Shown here: positions 43,383 to 52,223 of the stretch, piece after piece
Layout: every line of letters starts with the position of its first letter
How positions within the stretch are numbered: position 1 is the stretch's first letter
Origin: Streptomyces solicavernae
Lineage (GTDB): Bacteria; Actinomycetota; Actinomycetes; Streptomycetales; Streptomycetaceae
Length of the DNA stretch: 64,000 bases
NCBI RefSeq assembly: GCF_029968095.1
Contig: NZ_JASCIR010000010.1
Location: 1 to 64,000, forward strand
Reading direction: 5' to 3'
The notes under the pieces: model-generated
What the model was told of the DNA's origin: nothing
Seen by the model: only the letters and a program-made list of their open reading frames with translations
Database searches by the model: none
Translations under genes and position numbers: made by a program

Positions 43383-43865
43383 TCACGCGGCGAGCCCCAG
43401 GACGAGCGCCGCACATCCCGCCAGCGCACCGGCCGCCCGCACATGGTTCCAGGCCGTCCACTCGCGTACGTACGACCGCCACAGCGCGACGCTCTCCGGC
43501 GCCTCCGGGTCGAGCTTCGCCAGGGCCTCGTTGCGCGGGATGTTCGCCGCCACGGTCACCCCGAACGAGCCGAACAGATACAGCGCGCAGCCGAGCAGCA
43601 GCGGAAACGTGCCCGGTTCCGGCCACAGCACGAACGTCACCACCGCCACCACGAGGCACACGCCCGCCGTCCCGACGAACACGAGCAGGAACAGCGGGTT
43701 GATGATCAGCACGTTCAGCTTCTGCATCGCCGCCATGCCCTGCGCGGGCGGCAGCGCGGCCAGCGTGCGCATCACCGAGGTGGAGAAGGCGAAGAAGACA
43801 CCCGCGACGAGCCCGCAGCCGAGCGCGGCCAGCAGCGTCAGTACGAAGTACGGTCCGTCGATCAC
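43383..43865 (-). CDS. DUF1772 (anthrone-oxygenase-like) membrane protein
   Basis: 160 residues, four hydrophobic helices (YFVLTLLAALGCGLVAGVFFAF; LIINPLFLLVFVGTAGVCLVV; FPLLLGCALYLFGSFGVTVAANI; GALAGCAALVLGLAA). It has the family hallmark FAFSTSVMRTLAALPPAQGMAAMQ and NIPRNEAL with a WTAWNHVR tail. DUF1772 proteins include small anthrone oxygenases of polyketide pathways, but most are of unknown role. The GTG start lies at 43865. The next minus-strand gene starts 32 bp downstream. Confidence 0.85.
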   Translation of the reverse strand: MIDGPYFVLTLLAALGCGLVAGVFFAFSTSVMRTLAALPPAQGMAAMQKLNVLIINPLFLLVFVGTAGVCLVVAVVTFVLWPEPGTFPLLLGCALYLFGSFGVTVAANIPRNEALAKLDPEAPESVALWRSYVREWTAWNHVRAAGALAGCAALVLGLAA

Positions 43866-43987
43866 GGCAACTCCCCCTTGAGCACGCCCCGTTGATCCTG
43901 CCCGTGACGGAGGTACGGGGCAAGCGGATTGCCGGGCGTGGCGCTCGCACCGGCCCGCGCGGTGGCCCGGCCCGGCATCATGGCCGC

Positions 43988-44629
43988 GTGCGACTCGAAC
44001 CGATCACCTGGGACCGCCTGACCGACACCCTCGCCGACCGTATCGCCGCCCTCGACCCGGCCGACGGCGGCGCCTGGCCGCGGATCGGCCTCGACGGCGC
44101 CCCGGCCGCCGGTACCGGCGGCCTCGCCCGCAGCCTTGCCGAAGCCCTGCGCGTACGCGGCCGGTCCGCGCAGGTCGTGGACACGGAGGGCTTCCTGCGC
44201 CCCGCGTCGCTGCGCTTCGAGTACGGCCACCAGGACCCCGATGCGTACTACGACGGCTGGTTCGACACGGGCGCGCTCTGGCGCGAGGTCCTCGGCCCGC
44301 TCGACCCCGGCGGCGACGGCCGGATCCTGCCCGACCTGTGGGACCCGGCCGCCGACCGCGCCACCCGCAGCCCGTACGTCCAACTCCCGCCCGGCGCCGT
44401 CCTGCTGCTGCACGGCCCGCTGCTCCTCGGTAAGTGGTTCCCGTTCGACCTCACGGTCCACCTCGCCCTGGCCCCGGGCGCGCTGCGGCGCCGTACGCCC
44501 CCGGAGGCCCGGTGGACCCTCCCGGCCTTCGCCCGCTACGAGGACGAGGTCGCCCCCGAGTCCGCGGCGGACGTCCTGGTCCGCGCCGACGATCCCCGGC
44601 GCCCGGCCTGGGGGGCTGGCCCGGCCTGA
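43988..44629 (+). CDS. Uridine-kinase-like protein with degenerate P-loop
   Basis: 213 residues starting at GTG 43988 (VRLEPITWDRLTDTLADRIA). It follows the Streptomyces uridine-kinase-like pattern with RIGLDGAPAAGTGGLARSLAEALR where the Walker A should be. The Lys-Ser/Thr of the P-loop is replaced by Gly-Gly. Later parts, VDTEGFLRPASLRFEYGHQDPDAYYDGWFD and LLLHGPLLLGKWFPFDLTVHLAL, are well conserved and contain the phosphate-accepting side. Kinase activity is doubtful without the lysine. Confidence 0.75.
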   Translation: MRLEPITWDRLTDTLADRIAALDPADGGAWPRIGLDGAPAAGTGGLARSLAEALRVRGRSAQVVDTEGFLRPASLRFEYGHQDPDAYYDGWFDTGALWREVLGPLDPGGDGRILPDLWDPAADRATRSPYVQLPPGAVLLLHGPLLLGKWFPFDLTVHLALAPGALRRRTPPEARWTLPAFARYEDEVAPESAADVLVRADDPRRPAWGAGPA

Positions 44630-44633
44630 TGCG

Positions 44634-44703
44634 CCACTCATCACTCGCCACTCATCACTCGCCACTCATCACTCGCCACTCATCACTCGCCACTCATCAC
44701 TCG
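44634..44703. repeat. 14-bp perfect tandem repeat
   Basis: Five identical copies of CCACTCATCACTCG, immediately after the stop of the uridine-kinase-like gene. Perfect identity implies recent expansion or active slippage. A GGCGCT hexamer run follows at 44762-44790. Confidence 0.95.
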
Positions 44704-44761
44704 CCAGGTGAACGACGGGCTGAGCGAGGGGTGGCCCGGGGTGCTACGGAGAGTGGCCTTG

Positions 44762-44790
44762 GCGCTGGCGCTGGCGCTGGCGCTGGCGCA
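44762..44790. repeat. GGCGCT hexamer run
   Basis: Four to five consecutive GGCGCT units about 125 bp before the CBS gene. Confidence 0.9.
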
Positions 44791-44916
44791 GGTGCGGGGT
44801 GCCGTTCGTGGGACGAGAATTGACTGCGCCGGTGGCCGCGGCGCGACCCGTGCCGCGCCGGAATCCTCACTTCCGGTCCGAGACCCCGGCCACGACCCGG
44901 CTCACGGAGGCACGAC

Positions 44917-45336
44917 ATGACCACCGCCGGAGACATCATGCACCGCGGTGCCCAGTGGATCCCCGCCCACGAAACCCTGGACCGCGCCGCGCAGCTGATG
45001 CGCCAGCTCAACGTGGGCGCGCTCCCGATCAGTGACGAGAACGAGCGGCTCTGCGGCATCCTCACCGACCGCGACATCGTCGTCGGCTGCGTGGCGATGG
45101 GACACGACCCGACAAAGGTCACCGCGGGCGAGATGGCCAAGGGCACGCCGCGCTGGATCGCGTCCGACGCCGACATCGACTCCGTGCTCCAGGAGATGCA
45201 GGGGCACCAGATCCGCCGGCTCCCGGTGATCGAGGACAAGCGTCTCGTCGGCATGATCAGCGAGGCCGACCTGGCTCAGCACCTGACCGAGGAGCAGATC
45301 GCCGCCTGGGCGGGGATGGTGTACGCGAGGGCGTGA
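44917..45336 (+). CDS. CBS-domain pair protein
   Basis: 139 residues: two CBS motifs back to back (AGDIMHRGAQWIPAHETLDRAAQLMRQLNVGALPISDE; MAKGTPRWIASDADIDSVLQEMQGHQIRRLPVIED, in segments), each ending in the G-I/M-L-T-D-R-D or G-M-I-S-E-A-D turn. Stand-alone CBS pairs bind adenine nucleotides and regulate partners. None is identifiable here. GGAGGCACG precedes the ATG. Confidence 0.9.
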   Translation: MTTAGDIMHRGAQWIPAHETLDRAAQLMRQLNVGALPISDENERLCGILTDRDIVVGCVAMGHDPTKVTAGEMAKGTPRWIASDADIDSVLQEMQGHQIRRLPVIEDKRLVGMISEADLAQHLTEEQIAAWAGMVYARA

Positions 45337-45582
45337 ACCGTCCGGCCGTACGGCCCCGAAACGAATCGGATTGCCAGGCAGCGATACGGACTGCCCGGTA
45401 GGGAATCGACGGTTCTGCGGGGGCGGGGCGGGTGGTCCGGTAGGTAGCGGGTGGTCCGGGAGGTAACCGCATAGCCCCGTACGGGATATCTGGCATGTCC
45501 GGTGTGGGGCATAGGGGCCCGATGCGGCCCGATGCGGCCCGATGCTCCGGAATAAATGCGGATCAACTGGGATGATCGCGCC

Positions 45583-46383
45583 ATGACGCAGACGCGAACC
45601 CACGGATACCTCCTCGACCCCCGCCCCGCCGAGGCCGGCCGCCCCTTCGACGCGACCGCCGCCCTCTTCGACGCGAGCACGTTCCGGCACTTCGAGCACA
45701 TCGGCGTCGGCCCCGGCTGGCGCTGCTGGGAGGTCGGCGCGGGCGGCGGGTCCGTGCTCGGCTGGCTGGCCAAACGGGTCGGCCCCACCGGCCGAGTCGT
45801 CGGCACGGACCTCGACATCGCGCACGCGAGCGCCGTCGCCCGGCCGCCCGTCGAGGTCCGCTGCCACGACGTGACCGCGCAGGAACCGCCCGGGGAGGGC
45901 TTCGACCTGGTGCACGCCCGGCTTGTCCTCTCCCAGGTCACCGACCGCGACCGTGCCCTGTACTTCATGGTCCGGGCGCTGCGCCCCGGTGGCCGCCTGC
46001 TCGTCGAGGACGCCGACGTCGCCCTCCAGCCGCTCGGCTGCCCCGAAGAGCAGGGCCCCGCACAGCAGTTGGCCAACCATGTACGCCATGGCCTGCGCGC
46101 CCTCCTCGCCGAACGCGGCGCCGACCCCGCCTACGGGCGCAGGCTGCCGCGGCTCCTGCGTGAGGCGGGCCTGGTCCAGGTCGCCGCCGAGGCGTACTTC
46201 CCGCTGACCTCCCCGGCGGCCGCCGCCCTGGAGACGGCCACCGTCCAGCAGGCCCGCGACCTCCTCGTCGCCCGCTCCCTGGTCACCAACGCCGACATCG
46301 ACCGCTACCTCGCCCAACTCTCCAGCGGCACCCTGGACTTGGCCACACCTCCACTGATCTCTGCTTGGGGGCGTAAGGCGTAG
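45583..46383 (+). CDS. SAM-dependent methyltransferase
   Basis: 266 residues from ATG 45583 (MTQTRTHGYLLDPRPAEAGRPFDATAALFD in segments). Motif I CWEVGAGGGSVLGWLAKRVG, post-I VVGTDLDIAHA, motif II FDLVHARLVLSQV and motif III ALRPGGRLLVEDADVA. The upstream ATG 45556 would add nine residues. The last codons lie at the edge of a 7-bp repeat array, so the C-terminus WGRKA is likely repeat-affected. The substrate is unknown. The 246 bp upstream hold only short GC repeats (CCGATGCGGC-type near 45520). Confidence 0.85.
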   Translation: MTQTRTHGYLLDPRPAEAGRPFDATAALFDASTFRHFEHIGVGPGWRCWEVGAGGGSVLGWLAKRVGPTGRVVGTDLDIAHASAVARPPVEVRCHDVTAQEPPGEGFDLVHARLVLSQVTDRDRALYFMVRALRPGGRLLVEDADVALQPLGCPEEQGPAQQLANHVRHGLRALLAERGADPAYGRRLPRLLREAGLVQVAAEAYFPLTSPAAAALETATVQQARDLLVARSLVTNADIDRYLAQLSSGTLDLATPPLISAWGRKA

Positions 46384-46560
46384 GGCGTAGGGCGTGAGGC
46401 GTGAGGCGTGAGGCGTGAGGCGTGGGTTGTGGGTTGTGGGTTGTGGGGTGTGGGGTGTGAGGCGTGGGGTGTGAGGCGTGGGGTGTGAGGTGTGGGGTGT
46501 GAGGCGTGGGGTGTGGGTTGTGGGGCCTGAGGCGGTGGGCCGTGGGCCGTTGGGGTGAGG
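46371..46560. repeat. 7-bp minisatellite of about 190 bp
   Basis: More than 25 units of the GCGTGAG / GGTTGTG / GGTGTGA type, sorted in homogeneous blocks. It begins inside the last codons of the methyltransferase and ends just before the psuK stop. Longest repeat array in the window. Confidence 0.92.
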
Positions 46561-46573
46561 TGGACAGGCGCCC

Positions 46574-47605
46574 TCACCCCGGCCGACCCCCCACCCGCAG
46601 AACCGCCCGTGCGCCCGCCCGGCACCCCTCGGCCGCCGCCTCCACGGCCGAGGCGCCGCCGAGACGGGCGGCCAGGAAGGCGCCGGTGAACGCGTCCCCG
46701 GCGCCGGTCGTGTCCCGCGCCGTCACGCGTACGCCCGGCACCCGCACCGGCGCCGCCCCGTCCTCCACGACCAGCGCACCCTCCGCACCCGCCGTCACCG
46801 CCACCAGCGGGAACCGGCTCCCCAGCTTCGCCGCCGCCTCCCCGGCCTCCGCCGGCGAGGGTGGGCCGGGCGGGTCGGCCGCCGGTATGCCGGCCAGCAG
46901 CGCCGCCTCCTCCCGGTTCGGCAGCAGCGCCTCAGCCCCCTCCACCGCGTCCAGGAACCGGTCCACGCCCGCCTCCGCCAGGAACCCCGCCGACGCCGGG
47001 TCGACGCTCACCGGGATGCCGCGCGCGCGTGCCGCCGACAGCGCGAGCCGTGCCGTGGCCCGGCTGCCGTCCGCGAAGAACAGGTAGCCCGACAGGTGCA
47101 GTTGGGCCACCCCGTCCAGGAGCGCCGGCGACCAGTCGCCCGGGCGCAGCCGCAGCACCGCCCCGCTGTCCGTCAGGAACGTCCGCTCAGCCGCGCCGTC
47201 CACCAGGCAGATCACCGTGCCTGTCGGCACCTCCTCGTCGACGACCAGGCGCGGCCGCACCCCGGCCGTGCGCAGCGCCTGCTCGTGCCACGCCGCGGAC
47301 TCGGCTCCCACCCGCCCGAGCAGGGTCACGTCCGCACAGCCCCAACGCGCCGCCCAGCACGCCACGTTGGCGCCCGCCCCGCCCGGCAGGAGGCGGATCG
47401 CGGCGGCCGTGTCGGTGCCGTGAGCCAGCGGCGCGCGATACCGCGCCACCACATCCGTCACCACATCGCCGAGCACCAGCAGCCCACCGTGCCTGGGCCC
47501 CGCCGCTGCGACGGGCCTTGGCCCCGCCGCCTTGCCCGGCCTGGGCCCCGCAGCTGCGCCCGGCCTGGGCGCCGCCGGGTCGACCGGCCGCATCGGCGGG
47601 GTCAT
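46574..47605 (-). CDS. psuK: PfkB-family pseudouridine kinase
   Basis: 343 residues. Ribokinase-like fold with signature 1 [18 protein letters not shown] (about 70-90) and signature 2 [20 protein letters not shown] with the catalytic Asp. Its ATG overlaps the stop of psuG (ATGA), so it is translationally coupled, and PfkB next to PsuG is the known pseudouridine degradation pair (kinase, then glycosidase giving uracil and ribose-5-phosphate). The N-terminal 35 residues carry Pro/Ala/Gly repeats ([19 protein letters not shown]), encoded by tandem DNA and not part of the fold. The psuK function is inferred from context. Confidence 0.88.
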   Translation of the reverse strand: MTPPMRPVDPAAPRPGAAAGPRPGKAAGPRPVAAAGPRHGGLLVLGDVVTDVVARYRAPLAHGTDTAAAIRLLPGGAGANVACWAARWGCADVTLLGRVGAESAAWHEQALRTAGVRPRLVVDEEVPTGTVICLVDGAAERTFLTDSGAVLRLRPGDWSPALLDGVAQLHLSGYLFFADGSRATARLALSAARARGIPVSVDPASAGFLAEAGVDRFLDAVEGAEALLPNREEAALLAGIPAADPPGPPSPAEAGEAAAKLGSRFPLVAVTAGAEGALVVEDGAAPVRVPGVRVTARDTTGAGDAFTGAFLAARLGGASAVEAAAEGCRAGARAVLRVGGRPG

Positions 47606-48504
47606 CCCGACCACGCCCCCGCGACCCGAGCGGCCAGCCGCACATTGCCCCGCACCGCCGCCAGATTCGCCCGCAGCGACGCCCCGTCCGTGTGCCGCAC
47701 CAGGAAGTCGAGGAGGAACGGCGTCACCGCCTGCCCGGTGATGCCGCGCTCTGCGCACTCCCGCAGCGCCTCGGCCAGCACACGCGCGTGCAGCCCGGGG
47801 CCCAACTGGTCCTCCTCGGCCACCGGATTCGCCACGACCAGCGCCGACTCGGGCCCGCCGAGCGCGTCCTGGGCCCGCAGTACCGCCGCCACCTCCTCGG
47901 GCGAGGCCAGAGTCCAGTCCACCGGATGCCCCGAGTCGGTGAGGTAGAAGCCGGGGAACCGGTCCGTCCCGTATCCGGCGACCGTCACCCCCAGCGTCTC
48001 AAGCCGTTGCAGCGTCGCCGGCACGTCCAGGATCGACTTCACCCCCGCACACACCACCGCGATCCGCGTACGCGACAACAGCGCCAGGTCCGCCGACTCG
48101 TCCTGGGTCGACGTCCACTCCCGGTGCACCCCGCCGAGCCCGCCCGTCGCGAAGCCCCGCACCCCCGCGCGTGCCGCGAGGAACGCCGTCGCCGACACCG
48201 TCGTCGCACCGCTCGCCCCCGTCGCGAGCGCCGGCGCCAGGTCGCGGTGTCCCAGCTTCCGGATACCGTCGCCCGTGGCGATCCGCTCGACCTGCTCCTT
48301 GTCGAGGCCGACTCTGGCCCGCCCGTCAAGCACCGCCACCGTGGCCGGAACGGCGCCCTCGCGACGGACCGACTCCTCCAGTTCCAGGGCTACTTGGAGG
48401 TTCTGCGGGCGTGGCAGCCCGTGCGCGATGATCGTCGACTCCAGGGCGACGACCGGCCGCCCCGCCGCCAACGCCTCCCTGACCTCTTCCGACACGATCA
48501 GCAC
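47602..48504 (-). CDS. psuG: Pseudouridine-5'-phosphate glycosidase
   Basis: 300 residues. PsuG hallmarks: [29 protein letters not shown] [59 protein letters not shown] pattern, and the C-terminal [10 protein letters not shown]. It splits pseudouridine-5'-phosphate to uracil and ribose-5-phosphate. GTG 48504 ([12 protein letters not shown]) lies 6 nt after GGGAGG, so it is preferred over GTG 48534. It is the first gene of the psuG-psuK operon. Confidence 0.93.
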   Translation of the reverse strand: MLIVSEEVREALAAGRPVVALESTIIAHGLPRPQNLQVALELEESVRREGAVPATVAVLDGRARVGLDKEQVERIATGDGIRKLGHRDLAPALATGASGATTVSATAFLAARAGVRGFATGGLGGVHREWTSTQDESADLALLSRTRIAVVCAGVKSILDVPATLQRLETLGVTVAGYGTDRFPGFYLTDSGHPVDWTLASPEEVAAVLRAQDALGGPESALVVANPVAEEDQLGPGLHARVLAEALRECAERGITGQAVTPFLLDFLVRHTDGASLRANLAAVRGNVRLAARVAGAWSG

Positions 48505-48839
48505 CCGTGGCCTCCCATCACGGATCACCGACACCTGTTCCCCCTCCCCGCCCGGCCCAGCCCAGCGCCTCGCCGCCCCGCCCCCGTTGCGACCCGCCGA
48601 CCGGGCGACCGGCCGACCCGCCGTCCGGCCGACCGGCCGACCCGCCGTCCGGCCAACCGCCGACCCGCCAACCGCCGGGACCCGCCGGGACCCGCCGTCC
48701 GGCCGCGAGGCCGACCCCGCCGAGGGGCCGTCCTGCCAGCCGTCCAGTCAAGCGGCCGTCCGGCCGTCCCGCCCCGCTGCCTCTCGTCTCATCCTGGCGC
48801 CGGCGCCCACCGCGCAAACTCGACTCTGCTGTCGGCAGA
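48505..48839. other. Intergenic region psuG / cupin with repeats
   Basis: About 335 bp without a convincing gene. Positions 48590-48690 carry alternating GACCGGCCGACCCGCCGTCC-type units (about 22 bp). There are no recognisable promoter motifs for either divergent gene. Confidence 0.6.
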
Positions 48840-49184
48840 GTGGGCTTGCGGATCTGCGGGCGCGGCAGCAGCACGGCGCGCCCTCAGGCTCCTCCGCGCG
48901 CCCCCGCCCACGGCAGCAGCCGTCTCTCCGCCAGCCCGAGCAGCGCGTTGCACGCTCTGCTGCACCGGCCGCAGAAGAAGCAGAGGGAGATCACGCCCGG
49001 GGTGGTGACCGACACGGATTCCGACGAACTCTTCGTGGTCGTCAGCGGACGCGCCACCGTCGACGTCGAGGGCGGCGACGTGCTGGAGGTCGGCCCCGGC
49101 GACCTGGCCGTGCTGCGCGCGGGCGACCGTACGACCTGGACGGTGCACGAGACCCTCCGCAAGGCGTACCACATCAACCTCTAG
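48840..49184 (+). CDS. Small cupin-domain protein, atypical N-terminus
   Basis: 114 residues from GTG 48840. The last 60 are a clear cupin half: EITPGVVTDTDSDELFVVVSGRATVDVEG, LEVGPGDLAVLRAGDRTTWTVHETLRKAY. In homologues I remember, the preceding region is a strand-rich segment ending in a Trp-Glu pair before TPG. Here it is Ser/Pro/Arg rich and unrelated in look (SSTARPQAPPRAPAHGSS). The total length is normal for the family, but a frameshift in the first half is possible. The start is uncertain. Confidence 0.5.
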   Translation: MGLRICGRGSSTARPQAPPRAPAHGSSRLSASPSSALHALLHRPQKKQREITPGVVTDTDSDELFVVVSGRATVDVEGGDVLEVGPGDLAVLRAGDRTTWTVHETLRKAYHINL

Positions 49185-49244
49185 GGCTCAGCGGCACGTT
49201 GGACTGGAGAGGTGCGACCGGAGACCGGGCCGGGTCGTTCGCGC

Positions 49245-49808
49245 TCAGAACAGCGGTTCCGGCAGGACCCCTTCGAGGGCGAGCAGCCGACGTTTGGTCT
49301 CCAGGCCGCCGCCGAAGCCGCCTATCCCGCCGTCACTCTCGACCACGCGGTGGCACGGCACCACGACGGGCAGCGGATTGGCGCCCATCGCCGCCCCCAC
49401 GGCCTGGGCGGCCCCGGGCTGACCGACCCGGGACGCCAGCTCGCCGTACCCCACGACCGTGCCGTACGGCACGCCCCTGGCGAGTTCGCGCAGCACCTCG
49501 CGGTTGAAGCCGGAGGCCAGCGTCCAGTCCAGGTCCAGCGTGAACGTGCGCAGCTCGCCCGCGAAGTAGGCCGCGAGCTGGCGTATCGGCTCCGCGAGAC
49601 GAGTGGAGCCGGGGGCCTCGACGGGCGTGCCGCCGAAACGGGTGGCGAGCCCTTCGACGGCCGCCCGCTGCGTCCGGGCGTCGGCGTGGAAGACGACATT
49701 GACGAGCCCCTGGCCGGTCGCGGCCAGGAGCAGCCGGCCGATGTCGCTCTCGACGACGGCCCACTCGACGTCCGGTCCGGTGGTCTGCGGATCACGGTTC
49801 GCGTTCAC
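49245..49808 (-). CDS. ogt: Methylated-DNA--protein-cysteine methyltransferase
   Basis: 187 residues. The active-site motif PCHRV is in ANPLPVVVPCHRVVESDGGIGGFGGGLETKRRLLALEG, with the DNA-recognition helix NREVLRELARGVPYGTVVGYGELASRVG. The protein takes alkyl groups from O6-alkylguanine onto its cysteine. The N-terminal domain is short and of the Ogt type. GTG 49808 lies exactly 7 nt after the -10 of a damage-type promoter and has no Shine-Dalgarno sequence, so it should be leaderless. Confidence 0.95.
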   Translation of the reverse strand: MNANRDPQTTGPDVEWAVVESDIGRLLLAATGQGLVNVVFHADARTQRAAVEGLATRFGGTPVEAPGSTRLAEPIRQLAAYFAGELRTFTLDLDWTLASGFNREVLRELARGVPYGTVVGYGELASRVGQPGAAQAVGAAMGANPLPVVVPCHRVVESDGGIGGFGGGLETKRRLLALEGVLPEPLF

Positions 49809-49838
49809 GCAGACAACCGTACGGCGGGGCACTGACAA
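49809..49838 (-). promoter_or_regulatory. DNA-damage (PafBC-type) promoter of ogt
   Basis: Minus strand: TTGTCAGTGC (49838-49829), 7 nt, TACGGT (49821-49816), 7 nt to GTG 49808. Sequence and spacing match the uvrB promoter. Confidence 0.8.
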
Positions 49839-49924
49839 CGCGCCCCGCCTCCGGGCCCCGCCCCGGAATTCCGGGGCCGCGGCTGACCGGCACCACGGCC
49901 TGGCCCGTGGGCCGGCGAAGACGG

Positions 49925-49986
49925 GAGCGCGCCGCGCAGCTCCCCGACCGCGCGCCGCGCAGCCCCCCGACCGCGCGCCGCGCTCC
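49925..49986. repeat. 22-bp repeats between ogt and the phosphodiesterase gene
   Basis: Three imperfect copies of CGCGCCGCGCAGCCCCCCGA in the 210 bp upstream of the ogt promoter. Nothing else recognisable lies there. Confidence 0.75.
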
Positions 49987-50050
49987 CGTGCCGACCCGGC
50001 GAGACCTCCTGGGCCGTGCCGGACCGGGGCCGCTGCCGAACCGGGACGCC

Positions 50051-50962
50051 TCAGTCCTCGTTGCCGACCGCCGAGCGCACCACGTCCGGCTTGTTGCTGA
50101 TGATGCCGTTGACGCCGTACCCGGCGGCCCGCCGCGCATCGGCCGCCTCGTCGACGGTCCACGTGAAGATCTCCAGCGGCTTGCCGTGCGGGCCGCGCAT
50201 CGCCTGGATCGCCGCCACGTACCCGTGCGAGATCGTGGTGTGCCGCGCGTTGATCTGGTCGACGAACGTCGCGTACTCCGGCAGCTCGGCGACCGAGGGC
50301 GTCCCCAGGAAGCCCTTCTTGATGTCCGGCCGCAGCGCGTGCACCTTGCGCATGCTTTCCTCGCTGAAGCTCTGCCACACCAGCTTGCTCTTGACGTGCT
50401 TGCGGTCGAGCCAGCCCGTCTTCTCCAGCACCCGCAGGGTGTCCTGCTCGATGCCGGGGTACAGCTCGGGCTTCTTGACCTCAAGGACGAGCTTCTGGTG
50501 GTTCTGCTCGACCCGGTTCATGTACTGCTCAAGCGTCGGCACGCGCGTGCCCGCGTACTTGGCGTCGAACCAACTGCCCGCGTCCAGCTTGGCGATCTCG
50601 GCGGCGGTGAAGTCCGCGACCTTCCAGGGAGCGCGGTCGGGGAACACCTCCTCGACGTTCGTCGTCCGCTTCAGGTTGTCGTCGTGCATGATGACGAGCT
50701 CACCGTCCTTGGTGCGCTGCACATCGTTCTCGACCCAACGGAAGCCCATGTCGCGGGCCTTGTCGATGGCGGCGAGGGTGTTCTCGGGCGCGTAGGCCGA
50801 CGCACCCCGGTGCGCCACGACAAGAGGTCCGTCGGTCTCGGTGGGGGCCTGGACGGCGCCCGTGCTCCGCGGAGCGGCGGCGTGGGCCGTCGTCGTGGGG
50901 AGCAAGAGCGCGCCGACTCCCAGAAGCGCTGCGGCTGTTGCGGCTGCGGGACGTGCGTACAC
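50051..50962 (-). CDS. Secreted glycerophosphodiester phosphodiesterase
   Basis: 303 residues. A signal peptide (VYARPAAATAAALLGVGALLLPTTTAHA in segments, cleavage near AHA-A) leads to the GDPD TIM barrel. Metal and catalytic residues are seen in VAHRGASAYAPENT (His-Arg, Glu-Asn), WVENDVQRTKDGELVIMHDD (Glu-x-Asp, His) and KLVLEVKKP (Glu). The end GVNGIISNKPDVV is typical. The enzyme releases glycerol-3-phosphate from glycerophosphodiesters outside the cell, a phosphate-scavenging role. The GTG start has GAGGAG 5 nt upstream. Confidence 0.92.
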   Translation of the reverse strand: MYARPAAATAAALLGVGALLLPTTTAHAAAPRSTGAVQAPTETDGPLVVAHRGASAYAPENTLAAIDKARDMGFRWVENDVQRTKDGELVIMHDDNLKRTTNVEEVFPDRAPWKVADFTAAEIAKLDAGSWFDAKYAGTRVPTLEQYMNRVEQNHQKLVLEVKKPELYPGIEQDTLRVLEKTGWLDRKHVKSKLVWQSFSEESMRKVHALRPDIKKGFLGTPSVAELPEYATFVDQINARHTTISHGYVAAIQAMRGPHGKPLEIFTWTVDEAADARRAAGYGVNGIISNKPDVVRSAVGNED

Positions 50963-51226
50963 GTGAACTCCTCGGGTCGAGAGATCGCGGACCGGACGAG
51001 AGTGACAGTCGATGACCAACAAGGGACGGGCGCCGGATGGACACAGGTTGAACGGAGTTGCCCCGAGACGGGCCGAACACGCCCATCCCGCCGGATTCTT
51101 TGCCGAAAAATCGCTCGTGCGTTTGCCCGTGCGCTCTAATCTCTGCTCAATCACCCGCACAGGGAGGGTGGTTGTACGGGGGCTCTCAGGTGATACCAAG
51201 TCAATTCGGGCGGAGGGCTGTCGCGC

Positions 51227-52126
51227 ATGCAGGGGACGGTCGACGGATTCAGTTACGGGCTCGTCACGCCCGTGGTCGCGTACCTGATGGCCTGTCTCGG
51301 CGGTGCGCTCGGCCTGCGCTGCACGACCAGATCGCTGCTCGTGGAGAACTCCTGGCGGCCCGGCTGGCTCGCCCTCGGCTCGGCCGCCATCGGGTCCGGC
51401 ATATGGACCATGCACTTCGTCGCGATGATGGGCTTCGCGGTCGAAGGTGTGCCCGTCCGGTACGACGCCCCGATCACCTTCGCCAGCCTGGGCCTGGCCA
51501 TCGTGATGGTCGGCATCGGGATCTTCATCGTCGGCTACCGCGGTGCGACCGTCATGGCCCTCTTCACCGGAGGCACCATCACCGGACTCGGCGTCGCCTC
51601 CATGCACTACCTGGGCATGGCGGGGATGCGCCTGCCGGGGTCCCTCCGGTACGACACGTTGACCGTCACCCTCTCTGTAGTGATCGCCGTCGTCGCGGCC
51701 ACCGCCGCGCTCTGGGCCGCCGTACAGGTGCGGGGTTTCCTGTGGAGCCTCGGGGCCAGCCTCGTCATGGGGCTCGCCGTCACCGGCATGCACTACATGG
51801 GGATGGCTGCGCTCGACGTGCACCTGCACGGATCCGGCGGCATGCCGTCCGGCGACCCGGCCGGTGCGCTGCTCGCGCCCATGATGGTCGGCCCGCTCGC
51901 CTTCCTCGTGCTGGCCGGTGTGGTCGTGATGTTCGACCCGCTGATGGCGCACGGACCCGGCCGGCAGCGCGCGGAGCTGAGCCTGCGCCCCGGCCCCGCC
52001 CTGGTACCCCGCCCCGGCATCCCGGCCCACGGCCCCGGCTCCGACGCGGCCCGAGGCCGCCCGCCGCGCCGCCGCACCCTCGCCCCGGCCCCGCCGCGAG
52101 GACCGCGCTCCCGCCTGGACCGGTGA
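51227..52126 (+). CDS. MHYT-domain membrane sensor protein
   Basis: 299 residues, seven predicted membrane helices (about 1-245) with the three metal-type motifs at helix ends: WTMHFVAMMGF, ASMHYLGMAGM and TGMHYMGMAAL. The MHYT domain is proposed to bind copper or to sense gases such as O2, CO or NO. In many proteins it is fused to GGDEF/EAL outputs; here only a Pro/Arg-rich cytoplasmic tail of about 55 residues follows, so any output must be in another protein. It is divergent from the phosphodiesterase gene. Confidence 0.88.
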   Translation: MQGTVDGFSYGLVTPVVAYLMACLGGALGLRCTTRSLLVENSWRPGWLALGSAAIGSGIWTMHFVAMMGFAVEGVPVRYDAPITFASLGLAIVMVGIGIFIVGYRGATVMALFTGGTITGLGVASMHYLGMAGMRLPGSLRYDTLTVTLSVVIAVVAATAALWAAVQVRGFLWSLGASLVMGLAVTGMHYMGMAALDVHLHGSGGMPSGDPAGALLAPMMVGPLAFLVLAGVVVMFDPLMAHGPGRQRAELSLRPGPALVPRPGIPAHGPGSDAARGRPPRRRTLAPAPPRGPRSRLDR

Positions 52127-52193
52127 TCACCGGGCACCGCCCCCACGCCCGTGACCAGGGAGAACGGCACCGCCGATGCGGATGCGGGGCCGG

Positions 52194-52223
52194 TTGTCAG
52201 TGGGGAGTCGTACGGTGGGTTTC
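52194..52223 (+). promoter_or_regulatory. DNA-damage (PafBC-type) promoter of uvrB
   Basis: TTGTCAGTGG (52194-52203), 7 nt, TACGGT (52211-52216), 7 nt to ATG 52224. It predicts a leaderless transcript. Confidence 0.82.
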
